DNA of 64,000 nucleotides from Ensifer aridi (GTDB taxonomy: Bacteria; Pseudomonadota; Alphaproteobacteria; Rhizobiales; Rhizobiaceae): NCBI RefSeq assembly GCF_002078505.1, contig NZ_LUAV01000012.1:1177-65176 (forward strand). The letters are read 5' to 3'. Made by a program: the position numbers and the translations under genes. Position 1 is the stretch's first letter. Each line of letters begins with the position of its first letter. Positions 32,832 to 42,088 of this stretch are shown here, piece by piece. The notes under the pieces are model-generated. The model was given only the letters and a program-made list of their open reading frames with translations. It had not been told where the DNA came from and ran no database searches.

Positions 32832-34967
32832 ATGTCCGTTATGTCGACAATGCCTCCGCGCAAGCTCAGGATTTTCGCGTTCGACCCGAGCATGGGGCGC
32901 CGCCACGAGACGCTGCCGCTGAACGAGGTGACCGTCGCCATCCCTTGGGAAATGGACAAGATCGATCCCGGCGTCCCCTTTGTCGGCCCCGTCGGCGAAT
33001 ATGTGGAAGTGATCGACTTCGACCCTTCGCTCGACCTCGTCTATGCGCCGGTCAATCTGCACGATCCCGCGCTCCTTGCCGAAGACGGCCTGAAGCCGGC
33101 TGAGTGGAACCCGCAGTTTCACCAGCAGATGACCTACGCCGTGGCGATGAACACGATTGTCAACTTCGAGAGCGCCCTCGGCCGGGTCGCCCTCTGGGCG
33201 CCCCGCGACCACGACGAGAAGGGCAAGTGGATCAATCCGGAATATGTGCAGCGGCTACGCATCTATCCGCACGGTCTGCGTGATGCGAACGCTTATTACA
33301 GTCCCGCGAAGAAGGCCCTGCTCTTCGGCTATTTCCAGGCCGGCGAGGGTCAATCCGGCGCGCCCGCCGGGACGATCGTCTTCACCTGTCTCTCGCACGA
33401 CATCATCGCCCATGAGACGTCGCACGCGCTCCTCGACGGCATGCACCCGCGTTTCATCGAGGCGACCAATCCCGATGTGCTGGCGCTGCACGAGGCCTTC
33501 GCGGATATCGTCGCGATCTTCCAGCATTTCTCCTTTCCGGAGGTGCTGAAGGACCAGATCGCGCGCACGCGCGGCGATCTCGAAAGCCAGAACCTGCTAG
33601 GCCAGCTCGCCCAGGAATTTGGCCAGGTGCTCGGCCGTGGCGCTGCGCTGCGCGATGCGCTCGGCGGTGTGAAGGATGGCGTCTGGCGCGCCCACGCGCC
33701 CGATCCTAAGGTGCTCCGCCGGACGGAGGAAGTGCATGCCCGCGGCGCCATTCTGGTCGCCGCCGTCTTCCGGGCGTTCCTGTCGATCTATCGATCCCGT
33801 ATCGCCGATCTCCTGCGCATCGCCTCCAGCGGCACCGGCATCCTGCCCGAGGGCGAGCTGCATCCGGACCTCGTCAACCGGCTGGCGCAGGAGGCGGCGA
33901 AGTCGGCCCGGCACATCCTGCTGATGTGCATCCGCGCGCTCGACTACTGCCCGCCGGTGGATGTCACCTTCGGCGACTATCTGCGCGCCATCATTACCGC
34001 CGATCACGATCTTTATCCGGAGGATGAGCACAACTACCGCGTGGCCCTTATGGAGGCCTTCCTTGCCTGGGGCATCGTGCCCCGCGACCTGCCGATCGTC
34101 TCGGTCGAGACCCTTCTCTGGCCGACCATGCCCGAGGCCGCCGCCGACTATGAAGCGAGCGTCCCGGACATCGCGGGGCTCAAGAGCGCTGTCGGCTATC
34201 TGCTCTCCCGCCCGCTCGATATGATCGACGAGCTGAAGACGCGCAGCGATTTCCGCGGCAGCGAGGGCCAGCGGTTCCTGGAAGGCCTCGACAAGACGGC
34301 GCAGGAAATCTTCGAGGAGATGAACAAGGCGATGGGCGACCGGCTGCCGGAAAAGGCGCGACGACCAAGGGCATCCGTCCGGGAAATTCTTGCCCGCAAC
34401 CTTCTCGAACTTGGCCTGGAGGCGGACCGCCGGGTGGAATGGCTGGCGCGCGACCTCTACGGCCGGCTCTTCTGGGGCCTCGTCACCGAGGCCAAGAGCG
34501 CGCCGCTGCGCCAGGTGATCGGCATCCGGACCGACGCCGAAGCGCCGGCAACCGTTCGGCGCAGCAGGATCGTCGACGCCCCCGCCATCGAGGTGCACAG
34601 CGTTCGGATGGCCGCGCGCCGCGGCAAGCGCGATCAATTCGAGCGCGAGTACGTGGTCGAGCTGACGCAAACCCGGGAAGCCTATCTGGATCCGAAGGAT
34701 CAGGAGGCCGCGGACAAGGGCAAGGCACCGAAACGCCCCCATGATTTCTATTTTCGCCGCGGCTGCACCCTGCTCATCGATGCCGACACGTTCGAGATCC
34801 GGCGCGTGATCCGCACTCCCGGCGATATTTGCGACGACGCGGAACTGGAGCGGATGCGGGCATATCTGAGAAAGCAGGCAGCCGGTCGTGAGAACGCCTT
34901 TGCGACAAGCGGCGTCAGGGCGGTCCGGCCCGAGGTCTTCGCTCACCTCCACCGGCAGCAGGGCTAA
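32832..34967 (+). CDS. Large zincin-like metallopeptidase-domain protein of unknown role
   Basis: A 711-residue protein without signal peptide. IIAHETSHALLDG holds HEXXH (H194, E195, H198), and 22 residues on LALHEAFADI (E221) gives the third ligand expected of gluzincins such as thermolysin. The segment before it (TIVFTCLSHDIIAHE) also fits that fold. The rest (about 240-700), with long helices and an Arg/Glu-rich C terminus, resembles nothing I recognise. GGAGGA lies six bases before the ATG. An MBL-fold gene follows after 48 bases, so they are probably cotranscribed. Confidence 0.78.
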   Translation: MSVMSTMPPRKLRIFAFDPSMGRRHETLPLNEVTVAIPWEMDKIDPGVPFVGPVGEYVEVIDFDPSLDLVYAPVNLHDPALLAEDGLKPAEWNPQFHQQMTYAVAMNTIVNFESALGRVALWAPRDHDEKGKWINPEYVQRLRIYPHGLRDANAYYSPAKKALLFGYFQAGEGQSGAPAGTIVFTCLSHDIIAHETSHALLDGMHPRFIEATNPDVLALHEAFADIVAIFQHFSFPEVLKDQIARTRGDLESQNLLGQLAQEFGQVLGRGAALRDALGGVKDGVWRAHAPDPKVLRRTEEVHARGAILVAAVFRAFLSIYRSRIADLLRIASSGTGILPEGELHPDLVNRLAQEAAKSARHILLMCIRALDYCPPVDVTFGDYLRAIITADHDLYPEDEHNYRVALMEAFLAWGIVPRDLPIVSVETLLWPTMPEAAADYEASVPDIAGLKSAVGYLLSRPLDMIDELKTRSDFRGSEGQRFLEGLDKTAQEIFEEMNKAMGDRLPEKARRPRASVREILARNLLELGLEADRRVEWLARDLYGRLFWGLVTEAKSAPLRQVIGIRTDAEAPATVRRSRIVDAPAIEVHSVRMAARRGKRDQFEREYVVELTQTREAYLDPKDQEAADKGKAPKRPHDFYFRRGCTLLIDADTFEIRRVIRTPGDICDDAELERMRAYLRKQAAGRENAFATSGVRAVRPEVFAHLHRQQG

Positions 34968-35015
34968 GGCATCCTCCCGAAAGTGGATGGCTCGAATCGA
35001 GTCGAGGAGAAGGAA

Positions 35016-36560
35016 ATGCCGAGAATGCAGGCACCCGAGTCCGGCATCACCGTGCGCATGTATCGGCAGGGACACGGCGACTGCTTCCTGCTCGCGACGC
35101 GCAAGACGGACGGTTCTGCCTTCTACATGCTGATCGATTGCGGCCTGTGGACGAATTCCGAGATCAAGCCGGAACAGACGATCGATAAGGTGATCGCGGA
35201 CATTGCGAAGGCGACGGGCAATCGGCTCGACGTCGTGCTCGTCACGCATGAGCACATGGACCACGTCAACGGTTTCGCGAAGAAGGATCCCGAGACGGGA
35301 AAGCCGTGCTTCGACGCGATCGAGATCGGCGAACTCTGGCTTGCCTGGACGGAGGATGGCGAAGACGACTTGGCCAACGCCGTTCGCGCTCATTTTCACG
35401 ACACGCTGCTGGCGCTGATGGGCGCAGACGAGCGGCTGGATCGCGCCGGCCTCGCGGCGCAATCGCCACAGCGCGCCATGCTGCGCGACCTCCTCTCCTT
35501 TGAGACCGGCGAGGATGCCGCCGACGAGCTTCGCAAGCGGCTGGAGAAGATCCGCAAGCGCCATCCGGCGCTCTCGGCCCGAGAGCAGGCCGAACTCGCA
35601 ATTGAGGGGATCACCAACAAGCGTGCGATCAAATATCTGCGCGACAGGATCGAAGGCGAGCCGCTTTTCCTGCGGCCCGACCGCGAACCCTACATGCTCA
35701 AGGGCGTCGACGGCGTGCGTGTCTATGCGCTTGGCCCCCCGCGCGATGTCGAGCTGCTGCTTTCACTGGAGCCGCGGGGCGAGGAAGCCTTCGAGCTCTT
35801 GACGGACAGCCTCACGCTCAGTCTCCTGACGGCAACGATGGTCGGCGAACCGGAAGATGCTCCGCGCAGCTTCGATCCGCGCTTCGGCATGTCGCGCCGC
35901 GATGTCGAGAAAGGCCATGATCCCTTCATGAAAACATTCTTCACCAGCCGCTACGGCGCGAAGGGAAAACGCGGCTTCGCGCAGGCTTGGCGGCAGATCG
36001 ACAATGAATGGCTGGCAGGCTCCGAATCGCTGGCGCTGCGGTTGAACAACGAGGTGAACAATACCAGTCTCGTCATCGCTATCGAACTTCCGTTGACCGG
36101 CAAGGTACTGCTCTTCACCGGCGACGCCCAACGCGGCAACTGGATATCCTGGGCGCCGCTGAATTGGACCGTCGGCGGCAGAACGGTCACCGCGCGGGAG
36201 CTTCTCGGCCGTACAGTCTTCTACAAGGCCGGTCATCACGGCAGCCACAACGCAACACTCGACGGCAGCGTCGATGCGGACTACCCCAATATCTCCTGGC
36301 TAGCACAGGGTGCTTTCAAGAACGATTTCGTCGCCGTGATTCCCGCCAACCCTGGCTGGGCAAAACAGGAAAAGAACTGGGAGCACCCACGCCGCTCCAT
36401 TGAGACGAGACTGAAGCAAAAAGCCCGCGGCCGCGTCTTCCGCAGCGACGTTGACCACGTGGAAAGGCCCGAGGACGTCAGCGCCGCCGAATGGGAAAAG
36501 TTCAGTCGCGTGGAGCGCGATCTCTTCTTCGAATACACGATTCCGGATGCGCTCGCGTGA
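35016..36560 (+). CDS. Metallo-beta-lactamase-fold protein, ComEC/Rec2-like
   Basis: A 514-residue cytosolic protein. YRQGHGDCFLL (about 16-26) and MLIDCG (38-43) begin an MBL fold; VTHEHMDHVNGF (76-87) has the zinc ligands H78, H80, D82 and H83. ELPLTGKVLLFTGDAQ (about 355-370) and KAGHHGSHNAT (about 405-415) match the ComEC-type subgroup. A helical insertion of about 150 residues (about 130-300) separates the halves. GAGGAGAAGGA precedes the ATG. It follows the zincin-like gene closely; a joint function is inferred from context only. Confidence 0.85.
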   Translation: MPRMQAPESGITVRMYRQGHGDCFLLATRKTDGSAFYMLIDCGLWTNSEIKPEQTIDKVIADIAKATGNRLDVVLVTHEHMDHVNGFAKKDPETGKPCFDAIEIGELWLAWTEDGEDDLANAVRAHFHDTLLALMGADERLDRAGLAAQSPQRAMLRDLLSFETGEDAADELRKRLEKIRKRHPALSAREQAELAIEGITNKRAIKYLRDRIEGEPLFLRPDREPYMLKGVDGVRVYALGPPRDVELLLSLEPRGEEAFELLTDSLTLSLLTATMVGEPEDAPRSFDPRFGMSRRDVEKGHDPFMKTFFTSRYGAKGKRGFAQAWRQIDNEWLAGSESLALRLNNEVNNTSLVIAIELPLTGKVLLFTGDAQRGNWISWAPLNWTVGGRTVTARELLGRTVFYKAGHHGSHNATLDGSVDADYPNISWLAQGAFKNDFVAVIPANPGWAKQEKNWEHPRRSIETRLKQKARGRVFRSDVDHVERPEDVSAAEWEKFSRVERDLFFEYTIPDALA

Positions 36561-36641
36561 CATGAGCGCCCCTCCTCAAAACGGCTCGGTTTCGCCTGTA
36601 AATCATCGGCTGTGCTGCTTGAAACCGGGAGAAGCCAGGCC

Positions 36642-36779
36642 ATGGCAACAAGCGTAAGACCCTTCCTCATGTTCGAAGGCGATGCCGAGGCGGCGGTGAA
36701 TTTCTACGTGTCGCTGTTTTCCGATTCTGACGCCGACCCCTTGATCCTGCGGAACCGGCGACCGCCGCAGGCGTTTTGA
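36642..36779 (+). pseudogene. Remnant of a VOC/glyoxalase-fold gene (PhnB-like)
   Basis: A 45-residue frame starting MATSVRPFLMFEGDAEAAVN, then FYVSLFSDS, which is the N-terminal beta-alpha-beta unit of VOC/PhnB or 3-demethylubiquinone methyltransferase-like proteins, normally about 140-160 residues. Homology stops at about residue 31, where a palindromic repeat begins and supplies the remaining codons and the stop. The rest of the gene is missing before the next gene at 36807. Confidence 0.8.
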
Positions 36780-36789
36780 CCAGGGGTCG
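36734..36789. repeat. Palindromic repeat that truncates the VOC gene
   Basis: A 56-base imperfect palindrome: outer arms CGACCCC/GGGGTCG with CTTG/TCAAAA-like neighbours, and inner CCTGCGG/CCGCAGG arms. I recall this sequence type as a frequent intergenic palindrome in Sinorhizobium. It differs from the RIME-like palindrome at 10-53. Confidence 0.75.
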
Positions 36790-36806
36790 AAATCGGGAAG
36801 ACAAAC

Positions 36807-37238
36807 ATGGAAGAAACACTCCGGCGCTTTTTCGAGCGCTACGAAAGCATGGCCAATCGGGTGCTCGCCGGTGAAATGGATGTCGGCGCGACGACCTTCG
36901 CCTTTGCCTCGGATTTCATAGCCGCCTCCCCGGCCGGAGTGATGACGGGCAAGAACGACGAGAACCTGAAAGCATCGATGGAAAGCGGCTATGCCCGCTA
37001 CCGCGCAATCGGCACCAAGGAACTGAGAATCCGCAAGACGAGCATCACGCCGATCGACGCACTCCATTTCCTCGTCCGCGTCGATTGGCGCCCCATCTAC
37101 GACGTGAAGGACCGTCCGGACGTCACCATCGATTTCGAGGTCCACTACCTCGTCCAGATGCGCGACGGCGAGCCGAAAATCTTCGGCTGGATCAGCGGCG
37201 ACGAGGAGGCCGTGCTGAAGGAGCATGGCATCAGTTGA
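36807..37238 (+). CDS. NTF2-like/SnoaL-like domain protein
   Basis: A 143-residue single-domain protein with the cone-like fold expected for the NTF2/DUF4440 group: an N-terminal helix (RRFFERYESMANRVLAGE) then strands (VGATTFAFASDFIAA, DALHFLVRVDWRPIY, VTIDFEVHYLVQ) and a C-terminal IFGWISGDEE. No catalytic motif is diagnostic, and members range from isomerases to ligand-binding proteins. It follows the VOC remnant and its palindrome and ends 7 bases from the convergent miaA stop. Confidence 0.78.
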   Translation: MEETLRRFFERYESMANRVLAGEMDVGATTFAFASDFIAASPAGVMTGKNDENLKASMESGYARYRAIGTKELRIRKTSITPIDALHFLVRVDWRPIYDVKDRPDVTIDFEVHYLVQMRDGEPKIFGWISGDEEAVLKEHGIS

Positions 37239-37245
37239 GCGTTAA

Positions 37246-38154
37246 CTACATCAGTTCGTTCGGGTTCTCGATTCGCCGCCAGCTTTCGTCGAGCTGATTG
37301 CGGAACCAGGTCATCTGGCGCTTGGCATATTGGCGCGTCGCCGCGGCCCCGGTCGCGATCACCTCCGCCTCGCTCAGCTCGCCCCTCAGCATCGCGGCGA
37401 TCTGCTGGACGCCGATCGCTTTCATCACCGGCATCTCCGGAGAGAGCTTGAGCGCAAGGAGCGCGCGCACCTCCTCCACCGCGCCGCTTGCAAGCATCGC
37501 CTCGAAGCGGCGGTCGATGCGGCTATGGAGAAGCTTACGATCCGGCAACACGACGATCTTCTGAGCCCGGTCAGGATCGACGATCATCGGGCCTCGGGCT
37601 TTCTGAAAGAGCCGGATGGGCTTGCCCGTCGCTTCGATCACTTCCAGCGCCCGTACGATCCGTTGTCCGTCGCCCGGCCGCAGTTGGGCGGCCGTTTCCG
37701 CATCGCGGGCTGCAAGTTCGGCATGAAGCGGCTCGGGCCCCATCTCTTTCAGCCGCTCGCGCAGCCGCGCGCGGATTGGCGCGGGTATATCCGGCATGTC
37801 CGAAAGGCCGCCCGTCAGCGCCTTGAAGTAGAGACCGGTGCCGCCGACGAAGACGGGCAACCGTCCCTCTCCGCGCAATCTCATGACTAGCGCCTCCGCC
37901 TCGCGCAGCCACGCGCCGGTCGAATAGGGCTGCCCCGCCGGCACATGACCGTAGAGGAAGTGCTCGATGCCCTCCATGTCCGCCTCGTCCGGGCGTGCCG
38001 TCAAGACCCTCAGCGTGCCGTAGACCTGCATGCTGTCAGCGTTGATCACCACGCCGCCGTGCCGACGGGCGAGCTTCACCGCAAGCGCGGACTTGCCGCT
38101 GGCGGTCGGCCCGGTTATCAGGATCGCGTCCATATCTCGTTCAAGGTCTCGCAT
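37246..38154 (-). CDS. miaA: tRNA dimethylallyltransferase MiaA
   Basis: A 302-residue enzyme that adds the isopentenyl group to A37 of tRNAs reading UNN codons. ITGPTASGKSALAVKLA (about 12-28) is the P-loop, INADSMQVYGTL (about 37-48) the substrate Asp region, VGGTGLYFKAL (about 101-111) the channel, and RQYAKRQMTWFRNQ (about 279-292) the tRNA-binding end. Start is one of two adjacent ATGs (38157 or 38154) or the internal one at 38133. It abuts serB head to head. Confidence 0.95.
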   Translation of the reverse strand: MRDLERDMDAILITGPTASGKSALAVKLARRHGGVVINADSMQVYGTLRVLTARPDEADMEGIEHFLYGHVPAGQPYSTGAWLREAEALVMRLRGEGRLPVFVGGTGLYFKALTGGLSDMPDIPAPIRARLRERLKEMGPEPLHAELAARDAETAAQLRPGDGQRIVRALEVIEATGKPIRLFQKARGPMIVDPDRAQKIVVLPDRKLLHSRIDRRFEAMLASGAVEEVRALLALKLSPEMPVMKAIGVQQIAAMLRGELSEAEVIATGAAATRQYAKRQMTWFRNQLDESWRRIENPNELM

Positions 38155-38155
38155 C

Positions 38156-39043
38156 ATGGCTCTCGTTGCCACGCTTATCGCCAATCCGTCAAATCCTGTT
38201 CTGACGCCATCCTTGGCGGAGGCGGCGGCCGAGGCGGTGAAAGCCTCCGGCCTCTATTGGCTTGCCGACGGCATTGCCTGCGACATCGCGCTGGCGGACG
38301 GCACCGATGCCGGCGAAGCCGAAGCGAAGCTGCGGGCGGCCTTAAACGGTGCGGCGATCGACGTCGCCGTGCAGGATGCTGAGACGCGCCGCAAGAAGTT
38401 TCTGATCGCCGACATGGATTCGACCATGATCGGTCAGGAATGCATCGACGAACTCGCCGCCGAGGTCGGCCTCAAGGAAAAGGTGGCCGCGATCACCGCG
38501 CGCGCCATGAACGGCGAGATCGCCTTTGAGCCAGCGCTCATAGAACGCGTAGCGCTCCTGAAGGGCCTGCCCACCACCGTCATCAGCGACGTCATCGCAA
38601 GGCGCATCACGCTCACGGCCGGCGGCCGCGAACTGATCGCCACCATGAGGGCGAAGGGCTATTACACCGCCCTCGTCTCCGGCGGCTTCACCGTCTTCAC
38701 TGGCCCCATCTCCGAGAAGCTCGGCTTCGACGAGAATCGCGCCAATGTGCTCATCGAAAACGACGGGACGTTGACCGGGGAAGTCGCCCATCCGATCCTC
38801 GGCAAGCAGGCCAAGATCGATGCGCTGCTTGATATTTCCAAGAGACTGGGTATCTCGACGGCCGAGGTAATCGCCGTCGGGGACGGCGCCAATGACCTCG
38901 GCATGCTGCAGCTTGCGGGCAGCGGTATCGCCCTGCACGCCAAGCCCGTCGTCGCGGAACAGGCCAAGATCCGCATCGATCATGGTGACCTCACTGCCCT
39001 CCTTTACCTGCAGGGCTATCGCAAGACGGATTTCGTGACGTGA
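38156..39043 (+). CDS. serB: Phosphoserine phosphatase SerB
   Basis: A 295-residue HAD enzyme catalysing the last step of serine synthesis. The nucleophile motif is DMDSTMI (86-92), motif II VSGGFTVFTG (about 176-185), motif III K in LGKQAKIDALLD, and motif IV VGDGANDLGML (about 241-251). The N-terminal 75 residues form the ACT-like regulatory region (LVATLIANPSNPVL). Its start codon overlaps the miaA start region on the other strand, and its stop overlaps the GNAT start by 4 bases. Confidence 0.96.
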   Translation: MALVATLIANPSNPVLTPSLAEAAAEAVKASGLYWLADGIACDIALADGTDAGEAEAKLRAALNGAAIDVAVQDAETRRKKFLIADMDSTMIGQECIDELAAEVGLKEKVAAITARAMNGEIAFEPALIERVALLKGLPTTVISDVIARRITLTAGGRELIATMRAKGYYTALVSGGFTVFTGPISEKLGFDENRANVLIENDGTLTGEVAHPILGKQAKIDALLDISKRLGISTAEVIAVGDGANDLGMLQLAGSGIALHAKPVVAEQAKIRIDHGDLTALLYLQGYRKTDFVT

Positions 39044-39648
39044 TCATCTGCGAAACGGAGCGGCTCGTAATTCGCGCCTGGCGCGAGAGCGATCGCGATC
39101 TCTTCGCCGAGATCAACAGCGATCCGAAGGTCATGGAATTCTTCCCGCACCGCCGCAGCCGTGCGGAGGCCGATGCTCTGTTCGACCGCAACAACCGCGA
39201 CATTCGCGAGACCGGTTTCGGTTTCTTCGCGCTCGCGCTTCGCGAGAGCGACGGGCCCCTTGGCTTTTGCGGATTGGCACGCACCGACCTCGAGCCGCAT
39301 CTGCCGAATGGCACGATCGAGATCGGCTGGCGCCTCGCGGTGCCTTATTGGGGCAAGGGCTACGTGACCGAGGCGGCGCTCGCCCTTCTCGAGCACGGCT
39401 TCGCTCAAAGGAAGCTTGCCGAGATCGTCTCCTTCGCCGTCCCGGCAAACACCCGCTCGATCACCGTCATGAAGCGCATCGGCCTGCGTCCGGACCCCAC
39501 CCGCGACTTCGATCACCCGCGCGTGCCGGAGACGCATCCGCATCTAAAGCGCCATGTGGTCTACGCGGTAAAGGCGGAGGAGTGGAAGCGCTACGCCGAT
39601 GTGCGCTCTCCGGTGTACAGCCTGAAGACTCCGCGAGAACGCGTGTAG
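39040..39648 (+). CDS. GNAT family N-acetyltransferase, RimJ/RimL-like
   Basis: A 202-residue acetyltransferase. TERLVIRAWRESDRDLFAEI (about 5-24) is the usual RimJ/L start, TIEIGWRLAVPYWGKGYVTEAALALLEHGF (about 88-117) is the acetyl-CoA binding block, and SITVMKRIGLR (about 141-151) the last motif. The start is a GTG sharing 4 bases with the serB stop (GTGA), so translation is coupled. Substrate could be a protein N terminus or a small amine. Confidence 0.9.
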   Translation: MIICETERLVIRAWRESDRDLFAEINSDPKVMEFFPHRRSRAEADALFDRNNRDIRETGFGFFALALRESDGPLGFCGLARTDLEPHLPNGTIEIGWRLAVPYWGKGYVTEAALALLEHGFAQRKLAEIVSFAVPANTRSITVMKRIGLRPDPTRDFDHPRVPETHPHLKRHVVYAVKAEEWKRYADVRSPVYSLKTPRERV

Positions 39649-39681
39649 TTTAATAGGCGTACGCGAGAATCGGATGGCGCC

Positions 39682-40320
39682 ATGCTGCATTTGGAAGGCT
39701 TTGACTTCGACCTTACCGCAAAGAATTCCGACGTGCCCCCGGTCGTTCTACTTCACGGCAGCGGCGGAAGGGAGACGGATTGGACGGACTTCGCGCAACA
39801 TATCGCTCCCCGTTCCACCTGCTTTTCTGTTCGTGGCCCAATCGCATGGGAGCAAGGTTTCACTTTCTTTCGACGCAATCCCGATCGCAGCCTGAACTAT
39901 GCCGAACTGGCAACTGGCAGTGAAAGGCTTTGCGTCTTCTTGGATGCAATATCGAAAAGGTATGGCTTCGCCCAACCTCCGATCCTCGCGGGCTATTCGA
40001 ACGGCGCGATCATAGCCGCCGCCGTCGTTTGCCGTCGAAGGGAGTTCACGTCCGGCGCAATTCTGCTGCGACCGCAATCGCCCGATCCGCAGACACCATT
40101 TCCCAATCTCCAGCACTATCCCGTACTCATCCTGGCAGGTGCAAATGAACGGCGGAAGAAGGGCGACGCGCAGGTGCTCGTCGACCAGTTCAGGGTCGCC
40201 CAGGCCGACGTGAGCTACCATGAGCTGAATGCCGCACACGGATGGGAGCAAACAGGCTTGGACCGATCCCTTTCCAAGGAGTGGTTCGCAGAGCGGTTCC
40301 GCCGCCTCAGACGCGTTTGA
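39682..40320 (+). CDS. Alpha/beta hydrolase, carboxylesterase-like
   Basis: A 212-residue serine hydrolase. LLHGSGGRETDW (23-34) forms the oxyanion region, GYSNGA (104-109) the nucleophile elbow with S106, and NAAHGWE (about 183-189) the catalytic histidine; the acid is probably in the strand VLILAGANERRK. Compact size fits the phospholipase/carboxylesterase or YpfH group. It lies about 33 bases after the GNAT gene and may share its transcript. Confidence 0.87.
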   Translation: MLHLEGFDFDLTAKNSDVPPVVLLHGSGGRETDWTDFAQHIAPRSTCFSVRGPIAWEQGFTFFRRNPDRSLNYAELATGSERLCVFLDAISKRYGFAQPPILAGYSNGAIIAAAVVCRRREFTSGAILLRPQSPDPQTPFPNLQHYPVLILAGANERRKKGDAQVLVDQFRVAQADVSYHELNAAHGWEQTGLDRSLSKEWFAERFRRLRRV

Positions 40321-40345
40321 GCCGTACACAAAAGCGACCGGCGCC

Positions 40346-41848
40346 TTACTCCATCCGCACCGTCACGAAACGCAGCTCGCCGGTCTTGCTGGCGATCATC
40401 AGGAGGGCGTTGCGGCGTCCGTCCGCCTTCAGTTCCTCGACACGCGCAGTGATGTCCTCCGGCGTTGTCATCGCCTCCTGGCCGACTTCGACGATGACGT
40501 CGCCGGCCTCGAGCCGACGTTCGGCAGCGGGCGAGTTGGGCTGGACTTCGGTGACGACGACGCCTTTGACCGCCTCTGCAATGCCGAAGCTCTTGCGGCG
40601 GTCGGCGTCGAGCACCGCGAGTTTCATGCCGAGCACGGTATCGCTCGCGGGCAATTGTGCGGCCGGCGGTTCGCCCGGCTTGGCGCCTTCGCCGTTCGGC
40701 TGCTGGGTCTGCCTGGCGGCAAGGTGCTCGCCATCCTCGAGGCGGCCGAGCGTCACGCGAACCGTCTGCTCCGTGCCATCGCGGATGATGACGACATCAA
40801 CCGCCTTGCCCACCGGACTTTCGCCGACGGCGCGCATGAGATCACGAATTTCCGCGACATCCATTCCGTCGAAGCGGATGATGACGTCGCCCGGCTTGAT
40901 CTCGCCTTTCGTGATCGGCCCGCCTTCGATGATACCCGAGACGAGGGCGCCGCGCGGCATCTCCATCTTGAGGCTCTCGGCGATATCGTCCGTAACCGGC
41001 TGGATGCGTACGCCGAGCCAGCCGCGCCGCGTCTCGCCGAATTCCTTGAGCTGGTTGACGACGTTGACGGCGAGCTCCGTCGGCACGGCAAAGCCGATGC
41101 CGACCGACATGCCGGTCTGCGAAAGGATCGCCGTATTGATGCCGATGACCTCGCCCTTCATGTTGAACAGCGGTCCACCCGAGTTGCCGCGGTTGATCGC
41201 GGCATCCGTCTGGATGAAGCTGTCATAGGGGCCGGCATTGATGTTGCGGCCGCGGGCCGAAACGACGCCGACGGAAACGGAGACGCCGAGGCCGAAGGGG
41301 TTGCCGACGACCATCACCCAGTCGCCGATCCTGATGTTGCGCGAATCGCCGAAGGAAACTGCCTTGAGCGGCTTCTTCGGCTCGACCTTCAGGACGGCGA
41401 GATCGGTCTTCGTATCCGTGCCGACAAGCTTTGCTTTGAGCTTCGTGCCGTCGGAGAAGTTGATCTCGATGTCGTCCGCGTCCTGGATGACGTGGTTGTT
41501 GGTAACGATGTAGCCGGTCGGATCGATCACGAAACCGGAGCCGAGCGAATTGACCGTACGCGGACGACCACCCTCTCCCTGCCCTCTGAAGAATTCGTCG
41601 AAGAATTCCTGATGCGGCGAGCCCTCCGGCACCTGCGGCATCGGTGCATTGTCGTCGTCGCTCTTGACGTTCTGCGAGATCGATATGTTGACCACAGCAT
41701 CGAGGAGACCTTCCGCGAGTTCGGCGACGGACGGTGGACCGGCCGGCGGCAACGAGGTCGCTGTCTCGGCAAGTGCGGTGTTGGAGAAGAGCAGTGCCGT
41801 CGCGGCACCCAGCACGATGCCGCGGAAGATTTCGGGTCGTTTTGACAA
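40346..41848 (-). CDS. degP: DegP/DegQ-type periplasmic serine protease
   Basis: A 500-residue Do-family protease. Signal peptide at 1-27 (GAATALLFSNTALA), trypsin-like domain at about 95-270 with catalytic H119 (NNHVI), D149 (KTDLAV) and S223 (GNSGGPLF), then two PDZ domains (about 280-370 and 400-495). It degrades and chaperones misfolded periplasmic proteins. It lies downstream of hflK-hflC on the same strand, with a 240-base gap from the ACT gene. The symbol is family level; the genome probably has paralogues. Confidence 0.95.
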   Translation of the reverse strand: MSKRPEIFRGIVLGAATALLFSNTALAETATSLPPAGPPSVAELAEGLLDAVVNISISQNVKSDDDNAPMPQVPEGSPHQEFFDEFFRGQGEGGRPRTVNSLGSGFVIDPTGYIVTNNHVIQDADDIEINFSDGTKLKAKLVGTDTKTDLAVLKVEPKKPLKAVSFGDSRNIRIGDWVMVVGNPFGLGVSVSVGVVSARGRNINAGPYDSFIQTDAAINRGNSGGPLFNMKGEVIGINTAILSQTGMSVGIGFAVPTELAVNVVNQLKEFGETRRGWLGVRIQPVTDDIAESLKMEMPRGALVSGIIEGGPITKGEIKPGDVIIRFDGMDVAEIRDLMRAVGESPVGKAVDVVIIRDGTEQTVRVTLGRLEDGEHLAARQTQQPNGEGAKPGEPPAAQLPASDTVLGMKLAVLDADRRKSFGIAEAVKGVVVTEVQPNSPAAERRLEAGDVIVEVGQEAMTTPEDITARVEELKADGRRNALLMIASKTGELRFVTVRME

Positions 41849-42088
41849 GTCGCTAGGCTCCTATCATTTCCTTTGCATCACGCCGATACGGCTATGGCAG
41901 CCAAGGATTATCGCACGATCATTGCTTCGCCGCAGCGAAATATGCCGGCCGTTCGGGCGATTCCCATCAAGGAACCCTGCGGTAGCGGCGGCCCGTGCAA
42001 CAGACGACTTTTCCCTTGAAGATACGGCGGAATTCCGAAGCGTCCAGACACGATTTCCTGATCGGCTGAGACGCTGCCGCCGCAGCAT

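Noticed and set aside
33597..35564. 655-residue minus-strand open frame opposite the zincin-like and MBL genes
   Set aside because: Arg/Asp-rich antisense translation spanning two genes; the plus-strand frames carry HEXXH and THEHMDH motifs and good ribosome binding sites.
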